DNA of 64,000 bases, taken from contig NZ_BAMN01000008.1 in NCBI RefSeq assembly GCF_000615905.1, forward strand, positions 55,029-119,028, given 5' to 3'. A program made the translations under genes and the position numbers. Position 1 is the stretch's first letter, and every line of letters starts with the position of its first letter. The DNA comes from Companilactobacillus nodensis DSM 19682 = JCM 14932 = NBRC 107160. GTDB lineage: Bacteria > Bacillota > Bacilli > Lactobacillales > Lactobacillaceae. The notes under the pieces were generated by a model. That model made no database searches, was not told the DNA's origin, and was given only the letters and a program-made list of their open reading frames with translations. This document shows positions 9,339-19,010 of this stretch, one piece after another.

Positions 9339-11422
9339 TATTTTTGAACCTGTTCTTCATAGTCGCCATTTGGACAAATAACTTGACGACCACCCTTAAC
9401 TTTCTTTTCAACTAGATAGTGACCATCCTTAGGACAATCACGGCCAATTGGTTTGTCCCATGAAACAAAGTCACAATCAGGATATCTTGAACAACCATAA
9501 AAAATACGATTCTTCTTAGATTTTCTCTCAATAACTTGGCCCTTCTTACACTTAGGACAAACTACACCGATTTCTTTAACGATTGGCTTAGTATTACGAC
9601 AATCAGGGAATCTTGAACAGGCATAGAACTTACCATAGCGTCCCATCTTGATAACCATTGGGGCGCCACAGATGTCACAGTCCATACCAGCTGGTTCATC
9701 TTTGATCTGAACCTTTTCAATTTTGCTTTCGGCTGACTCAAGTTCCTTGGCAAATGGCTTGTAGTAGTGATCAACTACTTCGACCCAATTTTCCTTGCCT
9801 TCTTCGATCTCATCAAGTTCATCTTCAAGGTGAGCTGTAAAATCAATATTAACAATGTCAGGGAAGTAATCTTGAATCAAGTTATCAACGATCTCACCAA
9901 GTTCGGTTGGTTCAAAACTCTTACCGTTCAATTTAACGTAATAACGTCTTTGGATAGTATCGATTGTTGGAGCATACGTTGAAGGACGACCAACACCATT
10001 TTCTTCCAATGCCTTAACCAATGATGCTTCAGTAAATCTTGCTGGTGGCTGTGTGAAATGTTGTGCAGGGTCATTTGATTGAAGCTTGGCCTTATCACCT
10101 TCAGCCAATTCAGGAAGAATATTATCCTTCTTGTTAGATTCTGAAGTACTTTGGTAAACCTTGCGGTAACCTTCAAACTTGATCTTTGAACCATTGGCTC
10201 TGAACATTACGCCATTCTGTGTTAAATCAACTGTCATTGTGTCATAAACAGCTGGTGTCATTTGACTGGCAACAAATCTTGACCAGATCAATTCATACAA
10301 ACGGAATTGGTCACGGCTAAGGATGTCTTTTAGTGACTTAGGTGTACGTAGGACAGAAGATGGACGGATAGCTTCATGGGCATCCTGGGCGCCTTCTTGA
10401 TTCTTGTCCTTACGCATCTTAACAGCAGCGAATGGTTCACCATACTCTGCATGAATGAATTCAGATGCTTCTGTTTGAGCAACTTTAGAAATACGCTTGG
10501 AGTCAGTACGCATATAAGTAATTAAGCCTACAGTACCTTCTTTTCTACCAAGGTTGATTCCTTCGTAAAGTTGTTGAGCTATCATCATTGTCTTTCTAGT
10601 CTTGTAATTCAACTTACGGTTAGCTTCTTGTTGAAGTGAACTAGTTGTAAATGGTGCGGCAGGGAATCTCTTACGTTCCTTCTTAGTAACCTTTTCAATT
10701 TCGAAGTCATCAGTCTTGTTGATACGACCAAGAACATCTTGTACTTGATCATTATTCTTTAATTCAAGCTTTTTGTGATCGACTCCATAAAAATTAGCTT
10801 TAAATTTATCTTTACCATGTTTGAAAATGGATTCAATAGTCCAGTATTCTTCAGGTACAAACTTTTTAATATCTTTTTCACGTTCAATTACTAACTTCAA
10901 TGCAATTGATTGAACACGTCCGGCACTCAAACCTTTTTTGACTTTAGCCCACAAAATTGGTGAGATAGAATAACCAACGATTCGGTCCAACACACGACGT
11001 GCTTGTTGTGCATCAACCAAGTTCATATCAATACTACGAGGTGTTTTGAATGCTTGTTTAACAGCATCCTTAGTGATCTCGTTAAATACAACACGGTTAT
11101 CTCCGTCAACATCGAGTCCCAATAAATGAGAAACATGCCATGCAATAGCCTCTCCTTCACGATCCGGATCGGCTGCGAGATATACTCGTTTGGCTTTTTT
11201 AGCCTCTTTCTTCAAATCTTTAATGACAGGACCTTTACCACGAATAGAAATGTACTTAGGTTGGTAGTCATGTTCAAAGTCGATACCCATTTGACTCTTA
11301 GGTAAGTCACGAACATGTCCCAAACTAGCAACTACGTGATAATTACGTCCCAAATACTTTTCAATTGTTTTTGCTTTTGAGGGTGATTCTACAATCACCA
11401 AATTCTTTTGTTTCGCTGGCAC
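9338..11422 (-). CDS. topA: DNA topoisomerase I
   Basis: Type IA topoisomerase that relaxes negative supercoils, 694 residues. The TOPRIM domain starts with [12 protein letters not shown] and carries [12 protein letters not shown]; the active-site tyrosine lies in [10 protein letters not shown] near residue 302. The C-terminus has zinc-ribbon units: CDIC...CSRFPDC and CPKC...CSRYPDC are complete four-cysteine units, while the third keeps only two cysteines. Start is GTG at 11422 with AAAGGAG upstream. First gene before xerC-hslV-hslU on the minus strand. Confidence 0.96.
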   Translation of the reverse strand: MPAKQKNLVIVESPSKAKTIEKYLGRNYHVVASLGHVRDLPKSQMGIDFEHDYQPKYISIRGKGPVIKDLKKEAKKAKRVYLAADPDREGEAIAWHVSHLLGLDVDGDNRVVFNEITKDAVKQAFKTPRSIDMNLVDAQQARRVLDRIVGYSISPILWAKVKKGLSAGRVQSIALKLVIEREKDIKKFVPEEYWTIESIFKHGKDKFKANFYGVDHKKLELKNNDQVQDVLGRINKTDDFEIEKVTKKERKRFPAAPFTTSSLQQEANRKLNYKTRKTMMIAQQLYEGINLGRKEGTVGLITYMRTDSKRISKVAQTEASEFIHAEYGEPFAAVKMRKDKNQEGAQDAHEAIRPSSVLRTPKSLKDILSRDQFRLYELIWSRFVASQMTPAVYDTMTVDLTQNGVMFRANGSKIKFEGYRKVYQSTSESNKKDNILPELAEGDKAKLQSNDPAQHFTQPPARFTEASLVKALEENGVGRPSTYAPTIDTIQRRYYVKLNGKSFEPTELGEIVDNLIQDYFPDIVNIDFTAHLEDELDEIEEGKENWVEVVDHYYKPFAKELESAESKIEKVQIKDEPAGMDCDICGAPMVIKMGRYGKFYACSRFPDCRNTKPIVKEIGVVCPKCKKGQVIERKSKKNRIFYGCSRYPDCDFVSWDKPIGRDCPKDGHYLVEKKVKGGRQVICPNGDYEEQVQK

Positions 11423-11465
11423 GTAAAGTGCTCCTTTCTGAATGAATCAATTAAAACTGTTCAAT

Positions 11466-11493
11466 ATATTATATGATTTTTTAAAATTGTCAA
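11466..11493 (-). promoter_or_regulatory. Promoter of topA
   Basis: On the minus strand a perfect TTGACA (11488-11493) is followed after 16 bases by TAATAT (11466-11471). An overlapping TATAAT exists at a shorter spacing. The position, about 45 bases before the topA GTG and in the only gap upstream of it, fits a topA-xerC-hslVU promoter. Confidence 0.55.
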
Positions 11494-11534
11494 TTCAAAT
11501 GATACATTTAATTACCGAATTGCGAAAGCGTTAT

Positions 11535-12356
11535 CTACAATTCCTTAAAATTAATCAACGGAATTGCTCCTTCTTCGATCAATTTATTGCAACCAAGAGA
11601 AAGGGTATCTCCGATTCTCCCAGGTATGGCATAAACGTCTCTATTTTCTTGCAATGCGATTTCGGCAGTGATCAATGAGCCGCTTCTTTCCTTGGCTTCA
11701 GTAACGATCACTTTTTGACTGACACCTGCGATTATACGGTTTCGTTGCGGAAAATGCCACCTCATTATGTGACAACCAGGTGGATATTCACTGATCACCA
11801 GACCATATTCGAAGATATCATCTTGTAATTTTTTGTTTTTGGTAGGGTAATAATCATCCAAACAATTGCCGATCACTGCGATCGTTTTAGCATGATTATT
11901 CAAAGCGGCCTGATGTGCCCATCCGTCGACCCCTTTAGCCAATCCACTGACGATCGTGTACTGAGACTTGATTGTAGAAATAATGCCGTTAATGCAGCGA
12001 TAACTGTATTCTGTAGCCTCTCTGGCTCCAACTATCGCTAGACAATTGGTCTTTAACAACTTTATATCTCCACGATAAAACAACAACGCAGGAGGATTAT
12101 AAATTTCTCGTAAAATATCTGGATATTCATCACTAAGATAATTTATCGCCAAAATATCGGACACATTTTGTTGCCTAAATAATGGAAGAAACTGGTTAAA
12201 TTTTTCTCCACGCCATTTATTTTTGAGAAATAAAAAAGCATCTTGTTCCAGATTATCACTATTCTGTGAAATTTTGATAATATAAAGCATTTCTTGATTT
12301 GAAATCATCATCGTTAATCTTGCTTTAATTAATAATTCTGTCAATTTATTTTTCAT
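11535..12356 (-). CDS. dprA: DNA-processing protein DprA
   Basis: Loads RecA on incoming single-stranded DNA during natural transformation. The 273-residue protein has the DprA Rossmann core: AIVGAREATEYS, IVSGLAKGVDGWAHQAA, TIAVIGNCLDDYYP, VISEYPPG, FPQRNRIIAGVS and GSLITAEIALQENRDVYAIPG. No C-terminal winged helix is present, as in short Lactobacillales forms. The ATG at 12356 comes directly after the T-tract of the rnhB terminator, and its ribosome-binding site GGTGG is the 3' arm of that hairpin, so its translation may be limited by RNA folding. Confidence 0.93.
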   Translation of the reverse strand: MKNKLTELLIKARLTMMISNQEMLYIIKISQNSDNLEQDAFLFLKNKWRGEKFNQFLPLFRQQNVSDILAINYLSDEYPDILREIYNPPALLFYRGDIKLLKTNCLAIVGAREATEYSYRCINGIISTIKSQYTIVSGLAKGVDGWAHQAALNNHAKTIAVIGNCLDDYYPTKNKKLQDDIFEYGLVISEYPPGCHIMRWHFPQRNRIIAGVSQKVIVTEAKERSGSLITAEIALQENRDVYAIPGRIGDTLSLGCNKLIEEGAIPLINFKEL

Positions 12357-12358
12357 AT

Positions 12359-12397
12359 AAAAAAACCACCTTCATAATAAATTACGAAAATGGTGTT
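12359..12397 (-). terminator. rnhB terminator overlapping the dprA ribosome-binding site
   Basis: On the minus strand, ACACC pairs with GGTGG/GGTGT-like sequence and TTCGTAA (containing the rnhB stop) pairs with TTATGAA around a TTTA loop; a T7 tract (12359-12365) follows. The 3' arm GGTGG is the only ribosome-binding site for dprA, whose ATG begins 2 bases after the T-tract. Confidence 0.7.
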
Positions 12398-13167
12398 TGA
12401 TATACCTTTTTTGTATTGCGAACTGGTGAAAAACTCAAGCGATGAATCGGTGTTCGACCGAACTCATCCAAAGCATGAAGATGTTCTTTAGTACCATAAC
12501 CATCATTCTTCAAGAATCCAAATTCAGGATAGAGCTTATCATAAGCGCTCATAAGTCTATCTCTGGACACTTTAGCAACGATACTGGCTGCTCCAATGCT
12601 CAACGACTTTGAATCACCTTTAATAAGCTTAGTCTGACCGATATTTACTGGAATAGTCATCGCATCAACTAAAATATGATCTGGCTTCAGATATAAACGG
12701 TCGATGGCATCCCTCGTGACAAGTTCTGTAGCATGATAAATATTCTCTCGATCGATCAATTGAGGGCTTCCCACACCAATGCTGATGTCAATAGCCTGCT
12801 CACAAATTTGACGATAGATTTTGTCACGTTTTTTGGCAGTTAACTTCTTCGAGTCATCAACTTCGTACAAGGTATTGTCGGCAGGCAAAATAACCGCGGC
12901 GGTGACGACTGGACCAGCCAACGGGCCACGTCCTACTTCATCCACACCAGCGACTGTTAAACCATGATCCCAATAATCCCGTTCAAGAAATTCTTTTTTA
13001 TGAAATTTCTCGATGAGTTCAGATTTTTGCTGTTCTTTTTTGAAATATTGCGTTAATAATTTTTGAACACCGGTCCGTTTATCATCAGCCAACAATTCTA
13101 GATCATTCTGATCTACATCACCGGCTAATAACTCCTTAACGTCCTTGATGGTCAACTTATTCTTCAT
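12382..13167 (-). CDS. rnhB: Ribonuclease HII
   Basis: Removes RNA from RNA-DNA hybrids and misincorporated ribonucleotides. Catalytic residues lie in VAGVDEVGRGPLAGPV (DE pair), in LVDAM and in the later acidic positions of the type 2 RNase H core; GDSKSLSIGAASIVAKVSRD is family-typical. I place the start at ATG 13167 (MKNKLTIKDVKELL), giving 261 residues; a longer frame upstream would run deep into rbgA. The chosen start overlaps the end of rbgA by 11 bases, with AGGTGA of rbgA as ribosome-binding site. Confidence 0.94.
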   Translation of the reverse strand: MKNKLTIKDVKELLAGDVDQNDLELLADDKRTGVQKLLTQYFKKEQQKSELIEKFHKKEFLERDYWDHGLTVAGVDEVGRGPLAGPVVTAAVILPADNTLYEVDDSKKLTAKKRDKIYRQICEQAIDISIGVGSPQLIDRENIYHATELVTRDAIDRLYLKPDHILVDAMTIPVNIGQTKLIKGDSKSLSIGAASIVAKVSRDRLMSAYDKLYPEFGFLKNDGYGTKEHLHALDEFGRTPIHRLSFSPVRNTKKVYQTPFS

Positions 13168-14011
13168 AGAATTCACCTGGAATATCAAAGGTGATCCGAC
13201 CAACTTTAAGCTTACGAACGTCATCAATGATACGTCTTGAAGCCCGTTCATAATCTTCAATATAGCCAAACTTTTCCGTCAAATGCATCAATAATTCAGA
13301 CGTTGTATGATTCAAAAGATCCGCTCTATCTAGCTTATATACATCTAATAAACGATCCAAATAATGAGTTTCTAAGAAGTTCAATGCATAGATGGCAACA
13401 TCATCCGGAGCATAGATTTTATCCTTAATAGCACCTGAAAGTGCTAGTTTCATCCCTACTTTAGGATCGTCGATCTTAGGCCACAAAATACCAGGGGTAT
13501 CTAATAAATCGATATCGTACTTTGTCTTCAACCAATTTTGATTCTTGGTAACGCCGGGTTTGTTACCAGTAACGGCAACATTCTTACCCACGATACGATT
13601 AAGGATCGTCGATTTACCAACATTAGGGATTCCAATACACATTGCCTTGATACGGTAGTTCTTAACACCATTCTTCTCATACTTGGCGATTTTGTCAGCA
13701 AGCTCCTGATGAATAAGTGTATTGATCTTACCTAATCCTTTATTATGTTTAGCATCTAACTCAACCGCTGGTGTACCTTCTTGTTCAAAGTTAAGTTTCC
13801 AATCAGCTGTTAATTTGGGATCAGCCAAGTCAGCCTTATTCAAAATAATAATGTGCTTCTTTTGATCAATAATTTGTTCCAATACTGGATTTCTTGAGCT
13901 AAAAGGCAAACGTGCATCAACGATTTCAAGTACGATATCAACCATTTTTAGTCGGTCTTGTACTTGATTCTTTGCCTTATTCATATGTCCTGGATACCAT
14001 TGTAACGCCAT
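13157..14011 (-). CDS. rbgA: Ribosome biogenesis GTPase RbgA (YlqF)
   Basis: Circularly permuted GTPase needed for late 50S subunit assembly. The G4 motif NKADLAD precedes G1 GIPNVGKST, and G3 DTPG follows, the diagnostic permuted order. The N-terminus MALQWYPGHMNKAK matches the family start, so ATG 14011 is preferred over an upstream in-frame GTG that lies inside the AGGTGAT ribosome-binding site. Followed by overlapping rnhB, a pairing conserved in Bacilli. Confidence 0.95.
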   Translation of the reverse strand: MALQWYPGHMNKAKNQVQDRLKMVDIVLEIVDARLPFSSRNPVLEQIIDQKKHIIILNKADLADPKLTADWKLNFEQEGTPAVELDAKHNKGLGKINTLIHQELADKIAKYEKNGVKNYRIKAMCIGIPNVGKSTILNRIVGKNVAVTGNKPGVTKNQNWLKTKYDIDLLDTPGILWPKIDDPKVGMKLALSGAIKDKIYAPDDVAIYALNFLETHYLDRLLDVYKLDRADLLNHTTSELLMHLTEKFGYIEDYERASRRIIDDVRKLKVGRITFDIPGEFYEE

Positions 14012-14020
14012 ATTTATCAC

Positions 14021-14245
14021 CTATTTTCTGTCTGTGTCTTGGTACTTTTGGTACGCTTCATCAAAAATTGTCATGCTTGGTAAATACCCAGCATTCAATT
14101 CTAAATAGTTGGATATTCTTTCATAATCTGTTTCTTGTTTAGGAAAAGACTGATCGCGGTGAGCATTGGCAGCAAACTCTGCTTCTGGTTCAGTACTATC
14201 CGCGTTTCTTAACGTCATTAAAAACTCATAAAAACTACGCTTCAT
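14021..14245 (-). CDS. YozE family protein (UPF0346)
   Basis: 74-residue protein of the YozE_SAM_like family, recognised by [10 protein letters not shown] at the start and [25 protein letters not shown] at the end, an acidic helical bundle. ATG 14245 is chosen because GGAGGAG lies just upstream. The molecular role is unknown. It lies between ypmS and rbgA on the minus strand, and its stop overlaps the rbgA ribosome-binding site. Confidence 0.85.
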   Translation of the reverse strand: MKRSFYEFLMTLRNADSTEPEAEFAANAHRDQSFPKQETDYERISNYLELNAGYLPSMTIFDEAYQKYQDTDRK

Positions 14246-14266
14246 TACTCCTCCTCTGAAATACAA

Positions 14267-14863
14267 TTATTGTTTACTAGTGATCTTTTCGTTCATAATA
14301 TCAAATTTAAGTATATTGTTCTTCAAATCAATCTTTTTGGCACGGATTCCATATCCTTCTTTGGTCGTGAATTTAGTAAACTTCAGCAAGATAGTCTTAT
14401 CCTTACTATTCACACTGACCCATTCAGGAACCTTAAAACTATTATTAATGTAATTCATAACAAAGCTGATCGGCAATGACAAATCGCCAATTTTAATGGC
14501 TTTAGCCTTCAATAATACATCACCATTGGTTTTGGCAAAGGGTGACATGACCAATGTGAAATGGATCTTTGAACCCAAGAAAGCAATGGCTCCAGTCAAT
14601 TCAGCGTCACTTTTTAACTTCAATTGATATTCAGTTTTACCATCATTCAAAGTGTTCTTCAGATAGTATTGCGCCATCTTATTAGCTTCTTCTTTGTCCA
14701 TATCAACCGAAAATACTTTGTTATTTTGTGATTCTATCTTAGATGATACTTGATAAGTTTCACTTGGTGAACTAAAAACCTTAGTCCCTAAAATTCCTAG
14801 ACCAACTACTAAAACTGCTACTAAAGCGATAAATGCATATTTCCAATAATTTCTTTTCTTCAT
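14267..14863 (-). CDS. YpmS family membrane-anchored protein (DUF2140)
   Basis: 198 residues with one N-terminal transmembrane helix (about residues 9-30) followed by an extracellular domain typical of YpmS. Segments such as ANKMAQYYLKN and DGKTEYQLKLKSDAELTG match the family. No enzymatic motif is visible and no function is established. It directly follows the GDSL hydrolase gene (3 bases), the same order as ypmR-ypmS in Bacillus, so the two may act together at the cell surface. Confidence 0.8.
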   Translation of the reverse strand: MKKRNYWKYAFIALVAVLVVGLGILGTKVFSSPSETYQVSSKIESQNNKVFSVDMDKEEANKMAQYYLKNTLNDGKTEYQLKLKSDAELTGAIAFLGSKIHFTLVMSPFAKTNGDVLLKAKAIKIGDLSLPISFVMNYINNSFKVPEWVSVNSKDKTILLKFTKFTTKEGYGIRAKKIDLKNNILKFDIMNEKITSKQ

Positions 14864-14865
14864 AA

Positions 14866-15726
14866 CTATTTAATCAGCCATTCCTTCGATGTTTTACTTA
14901 CTTCCTCAAAAACCTTAGCAGTCATCATATCATACCCGACTGCATTGGGGTGGAAATGATCTTCTGTATACAGGTATGGATTAACACCGTCTTTTTTAAC
15001 CTTTTTCATTGCCTTCTTAGACATATAGAGATTATTGATATCGATGAAGTAAGTATCATTCACGGTTGCAGCAACTTGTGCTGAACCCTTGTTCCAATTA
15101 ATAAATGCTGTCTTAGCATCTTTAATATTTGATAAATAGATACTAAACGGATTATAAATACCTATCAAATAAATCGGTGCTTCTTTGTTGTAACTTCTAA
15201 TATCTGACAACAATTGTTTCAATCGTTCGTCGAATTTGGACTGTTCATTCGCAATATCAGTCGCTGTCAGGTCAATACCCTTACGCTTAAGTAAATGCAT
15301 AAAATCATTTCCGCCAACGGTAACAGTGATGATATCAGCCTTAGGAAGGTCCTCGTGCATCTTATTATCATTTTGAATTCTAGTCATGATCTGATTACTA
15401 GTATCACCAGAAACTCCATAATTATACGCATTAGTCTTCACTTTATATTTGTCATGGACCTTATTCTTCAATCGAGTCACATATCCGCCACCAATTGACT
15501 TAGAATCACCTATTCCTTCGGTCAAAGAATCACCGACTGCAACAATATTAATCGTACTTTTCTTAGGAATGACTTTTTTCTTCTTTTTCTTAGTTACATT
15601 TTCGGTCTTATTAGTATCAGCAGTCTGATCACTGGTTTTAGATTGAGTAAAATAATAACCTAATCCGCCACCAATTACTACTAAAACAATCACAATTATT
15701 GTGATCCATATACTTTTTTTCTTCAT
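14866..15726 (-). CDS. Membrane-anchored SGNH/GDSL hydrolase (YpmR-like)
   Basis: 286 residues: an N-terminal signal or anchor helix (about 6-27), a lysine-rich linker, and an SGNH hydrolase domain. Block I is VAVGDSLTEGIGDS (nucleophilic Ser), block III is TVGGNDFM, and block V is DHFHPNAVGYD (catalytic Asp and His). It is likely an extracellular esterase or lipase acting on lipids or cell-wall acyl groups; the substrate is not shown by the sequence. Start ATG 15726 with GATGGA upstream. Forms a pair with ypmS. Confidence 0.87.
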   Translation of the reverse strand: MKKKSIWITIIVIVLVVIGGGLGYYFTQSKTSDQTADTNKTENVTKKKKKKVIPKKSTINIVAVGDSLTEGIGDSKSIGGGYVTRLKNKVHDKYKVKTNAYNYGVSGDTSNQIMTRIQNDNKMHEDLPKADIITVTVGGNDFMHLLKRKGIDLTATDIANEQSKFDERLKQLLSDIRSYNKEAPIYLIGIYNPFSIYLSNIKDAKTAFINWNKGSAQVAATVNDTYFIDINNLYMSKKAMKKVKKDGVNPYLYTEDHFHPNAVGYDMMTAKVFEEVSKTSKEWLIK

Positions 15727-15743
15727 ATATTAATCCATCTTTC

Positions 15744-15772
15744 AAAAAAAGCTGATGTTTTCATCAGCTTTT
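15744..15772 (-). terminator. degV terminator
   Basis: GCTGATG (15751-15757) pairs with CATCAGC (15762-15768) around a TTTT loop; on the minus strand a T7 run follows (15744-15750). It overlaps the last codons of degV. Confidence 0.85.
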
Positions 15773-16613
15773 ACTCTGTATAAAATTCAATTGCGAAAGC
15801 TCCTGAACCAGCATGTGTAGCAATAACTGGGCTAGTTACTCTAATGAGTAAGGGAACATCCGGTACAATTTCTTTTAATTTATCTTTTAATTCATTTACA
15901 TAATCCATCTTATCAACGTATGAAATACCAATAGCCTTGATATTCTCTAAGCTCTTAACTTCTTCCATAACGTTGTTCATGTATTTTTCAATTGTCTTGC
16001 GACCACGGCCACGTTTAGCAATATCCAAGCTGTTATTCTTCAATGTCAAAACAAGATTAATGTTCAATAGTGTCGACAAAGTGCTGGCGAATCTACTTAA
16101 ACGTCCACCACGTAAGATGTTTTCAATACTTGTAACACCCATGTACAAATATGTGTGATCACGAACTACTTCAATTGCTTGCTTAATTTCATCGATCGAC
16201 TTGCCTTCTTGTGCAAGTTGAGCAGCACGAATAACTTGGAACGCTAACGCACGATCAGTGAATTCAGTATCGACTACTTCCATTTTACGATCGGTCATTT
16301 CAGCCACTTGTCTAGCAGCGTTAACTGTACCACTAATAGATTCAGTCATGTTCAACGACAAAATATCAGTATAATCAGCTGGAACTTTGTCAATAATACT
16401 CATAAATGTTCCGATAGAAGGCTGAGAAGTCTTGGGTAATTCATTTGACGTATCCATTTCTTGAACGAACTCTTCACGAGTAATATCAACACCATCAGTA
16501 TAAGTATTACCATCGATGTTAATTGTAAGTGGAACAACTCCAATATCGTACTTTTCGATTTCCTCTGGAGTAATTTGTACCGACGAGTCGGTAATGATTT
16601 TTACTTTGCTCAT
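15771..16613 (-). CDS. DegV family fatty-acid-binding protein
   Basis: 280-residue DegV/FakB-type protein that binds a fatty acid and presents it to the FakA kinase for phosphorylation. Typical segments are IITDSSVQITPEE at the start, FVQEMDTSNELPKTSQPSIG, LSLNMTESISGTVNAAR and VTSPVIATHAGSGAFAIEFY at the end. Start ATG 16613 with AGAGGG upstream. Monocistronic, with a promoter upstream and a terminator that overlaps its stop. Confidence 0.9.
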   Translation of the reverse strand: MSKVKIITDSSVQITPEEIEKYDIGVVPLTINIDGNTYTDGVDITREEFVQEMDTSNELPKTSQPSIGTFMSIIDKVPADYTDILSLNMTESISGTVNAARQVAEMTDRKMEVVDTEFTDRALAFQVIRAAQLAQEGKSIDEIKQAIEVVRDHTYLYMGVTSIENILRGGRLSRFASTLSTLLNINLVLTLKNNSLDIAKRGRGRKTIEKYMNNVMEEVKSLENIKAIGISYVDKMDYVNELKDKLKEIVPDVPLLIRVTSPVIATHAGSGAFAIEFYTE

Positions 16614-16653
16614 TTTATCCCTCTTTCATAGGGTTTTCATTATTATCGATTAA

Positions 16654-16682
16654 ATTATAACAGATTTGAACTGCTATATTAA
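16654..16682 (-). promoter_or_regulatory. Probable degV promoter
   Basis: On the minus strand TTAATA (16677-16682) is separated by 17 bases from a perfect TATAAT (16654-16659), about 40 bases upstream of the degV ATG. Confidence 0.5.
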
Positions 16683-16805
16683 ATGTTATTGATATATCAA
16701 CGTTTTGAGATTCTGATAAAACAATAAAATTTCAAAAACATATTCATAAATTTTAACATCTTTTTCTATTATATTATACTTGCTTCAATTATTGAAAATA
16801 AAAAT

Positions 16806-16833
16806 GAGCTTTCAATAGATTAATTGAAAGCTC
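16806..16833. repeat. 11-base inverted repeat in the degV-hlyIII divergent region
   Basis: GAGCTTTCAAT and ATTGAAAGCTC are perfect arms around a 6-base loop. On the minus strand the stem is followed by a T-rich run, so it can act as a terminator for antisense transcription coming from folA through hlyIII; on the plus strand it would be a hairpin near the 5' end of the hlyIII mRNA. The rest of 16614-16885 is AT-rich with no other clear element. Confidence 0.5.
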
Positions 16834-16885
16834 CGGACAAACTAAGTTAGAATATAGACAAGCAACATGAAAGTAGGTTTTAAAC

Positions 16886-17538
16886 TTGGCTAAAAAAGTT
16901 AAAGCATTTACTAGAAGATATATTATAACCAACGAAATATTCAGCGCCGTCACACACGGTATTGGTATCATTCTTGCAATAATCGGTGCGGTATTCCTAT
17001 TAATCAAGGGATTCAAACAAGGAGATCCTTTAGAGATCACGGCATACTTTATCTACGCATTCACACTCTTCTTCTTGTATCTCAGTTCAACTCTGTTTCA
17101 CAGCCTATACTTCACCAAGGCAAAGGTGTATTCCAAATATTTGACCACAGTTCAATTTTTTTGATGATTGCTGGTACGTACACACCATATTGTTTAGTAG
17201 CTCTTAGAGGCTCTGCATTTGGTATTATCATACTTTCAACAATCTGGATACTAGCGATTCTCGGTATCCTTTACAAAATATTCAATGTAGGTAAGTTCAA
17301 GTACTTAGAAACCCTGCTTTACGTCTTAATGGGTTGGGCAATCGTCATTGCGATGAAACCACTCTACCATTCAATCGGTGCAACTGGTATCTGGTTACTA
17401 GCTGCCGGCGGCATCGCCTTTACATTAGGAGCATGTTTGTATCTGATGAAAAACCTCAAATACATTCACGTTATCTGGCACATATTCGTCATGATCGGCA
17501 CAGCTTTAATGTATTTTTCAGTTTATTTCTACGTCTAA
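16886..17538 (+). CDS. Hemolysin III family membrane protein (YplQ-like), frameshifted as sequenced
   Basis: Integral membrane protein of the HlyIII/PAQR-like family with about seven hydrophobic segments. The first frame contains EIFSAVTHGIGIILAIIGA and SSTLFHSLYF (the family histidine motif); the second resumes at LMIAGTYTPYCLVALRG and includes MGWAIVIAMKPL and the closing HVIWHIFVMIG. One base is missing near AAAGG at 17122-17126; adding it joins TKAKG to VFQIFDHSSIFLMIAGTY, a normal family sequence. TTG at 16886 is the likely start (GTAGG upstream). The stop overlaps the folA stop by 4 bases in convergent orientation. Confidence 0.82.
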
Positions 17539-18026
17539 ATTTTATCGTAAGTTTCGAAGGTATATGGATAGATATTCTTATCATCCACAATACCTTCTTT
17601 TTTTTCACTTAATTTGAATTTGCTGTAATCCAGATCGATCATCTTAACATCACCGTCGAAGGCATGATCAATGCGTGTTAAATATAATCGATCCACATCA
17701 TCTTTGAACATCTCAAAGATACCGGCACCACCGATTACCATAACTTCCGTGTCATCATCAACGTAATCTGACAGCTTATTCTTATCAGTCAGTAAGACGA
17801 CTGATTCTGGAACTTGATAGTTTGGATTACGTGAGATCACAATATTTAATCGATTTGGTAACGGACCATTGGGAAAGCTCTCATAAGTCTTCCGCCCCAT
17901 AACAATCGTGTGGTGCGCAGTCACGTCCCTAAAATGCTTCAAATCATTTGGCATTGACCATGGCAATGTACCGTCCTTACCAATAATGTGGTTCTTATCT
18001 TCAGCCCATACAAAACTAATAATCAT
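17535..18026 (-). CDS. folA: Dihydrofolate reductase
   Basis: Reduces dihydrofolate to tetrahydrofolate, regenerating the cofactor oxidised by thymidylate synthase. The 163-residue protein shows [40 protein letters not shown] (NADPH-binding) and [14 protein letters not shown] 18026 gives the standard family N-terminus; it lies inside the end of thyA (11-base overlap) and uses AAGGAGAAG from the thyA coding sequence. Forms the usual thyA-folA pair. Its stop overlaps that of hlyIII on the other strand. Confidence 0.95.
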   Translation of the reverse strand: MIISFVWAEDKNHIIGKDGTLPWSMPNDLKHFRDVTAHHTIVMGRKTYESFPNGPLPNRLNIVISRNPNYQVPESVVLLTDKNKLSDYVDDDTEVMVIGGAGIFEMFKDDVDRLYLTRIDHAFDGDVKMIDLDYSKFKLSEKKEGIVDDKNIYPYTFETYDKI

Positions 18027-18993
18027 CTGTCTTCTCCTTATACGGCAACAGGTGCTTGATTGCTGGTTCTGGATTATAATCTTTAACTTTGATATCAGAT
18101 ACTTCCAAATCAAAAATACTCTTATCTGAGTTGATTTCCAATTGTGGTCCTTCGTGAGGCTCACGTGATAATTGTGTCTTAACTTGATCTAAGTGATTCA
18201 AGTAGATATGTGCATCACCTAATGTGTGAACAAAGTCCCCAACCTCAAGGCCAGTTTCACGTGCAACTAGGTGTGTTAACAGTGCATAGCTAGCAATATT
18301 GAACGGAACTCCCAAGAAGAGATCACCACTTCTTTGATACAACTGACATGACAATTTACCATCATTCACATAGAACTGGAATAATGTGTGGCATGGGGGC
18401 AACGCCATTGAAGGAACATCTTCAGGGTTCCAAGCGCTAACGATCATCCTTCTAGAGTCAGGTGTCGTCTTGATTTGTTCAATAACATTCTTGATTTGAT
18501 CAATAATCCCGCCATCACGTTTTTGCCAATGACGCCATTGTGCACCGTAGACAAATCCTAGATCACCATACTTCTTGGCAAAGTCATCGTTCTCAAGAAT
18601 ATTCTTATCAAACTGACTCTTTTGAATTTTGTAATCTTTTGCAAAATCAGCATCTACCAAGCTTCGACGACCGAAGTCAGTCATATCTGGACCTTTGTAT
18701 TCATCACTTTCAATGTACTTTTTAAAAGCCCATTCATCCCAAATATGATTCTTATGTTCTAACAAGAATCTAATATTGGTATCTCCATGTAAAAACCATA
18801 ATAATTCACTCTTAATGAGTCCAAATGGTACCTTCTTTGTCGTCAACAAGGGAAATGACTTCGACAAATCAAATCTCATTTGATAACCAAAAGTACTGAT
18901 CGTACCAGTTCCGGTGCGATCACTTTTTTTATGTCCATTCTCTAATACATAATTTAAAAGATCCAAATATTGTTGCTCATTAGTATTTGTCAT
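18016..18993 (-). CDS. thyA: Thymidylate synthase
   Basis: Methylates dUMP to dTMP using methylene-tetrahydrofolate. At 325 residues it is the long Lactobacillus type with an extra stretch of about 50 residues in the small domain (around residues 90-140, including [15 protein letters not shown]). The nucleophilic cysteine is in [13 protein letters not shown] near residue 200, and [20 protein letters not shown] and [11 protein letters not shown] are diagnostic. Start ATG 18993 with GAAGGAGAA upstream, 17 bases after uup. Confidence 0.96.
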   Translation of the reverse strand: MTNTNEQQYLDLLNYVLENGHKKSDRTGTGTISTFGYQMRFDLSKSFPLLTTKKVPFGLIKSELLWFLHGDTNIRFLLEHKNHIWDEWAFKKYIESDEYKGPDMTDFGRRSLVDADFAKDYKIQKSQFDKNILENDDFAKKYGDLGFVYGAQWRHWQKRDGGIIDQIKNVIEQIKTTPDSRRMIVSAWNPEDVPSMALPPCHTLFQFYVNDGKLSCQLYQRSGDLFLGVPFNIASYALLTHLVARETGLEVGDFVHTLGDAHIYLNHLDQVKTQLSREPHEGPQLEINSDKSIFDLEVSDIKVKDYNPEPAIKHLLPYKEKTDDY

Positions 18994-19010
18994 GATTTCT
19001 CCTTCAAGTC

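Noticed and set aside
11523..11536. cre-like CGAAAGCGTTATCT upstream of topA
   Set aside because: Matches 12 of 14 positions but overlaps the dprA stop codon region and topA is not an expected CcpA target; probably chance.
13168..13269. N-terminal extension of ribonuclease HII
   Set aside because: Would overlap rbgA by over 100 bases and is not family-like; the ATG at 13167 is well supported.
16789..17040. Minus-strand open frame opposite hemolysin III
   Set aside because: Lies opposite a recognised membrane protein gene and has no ribosome-binding site.
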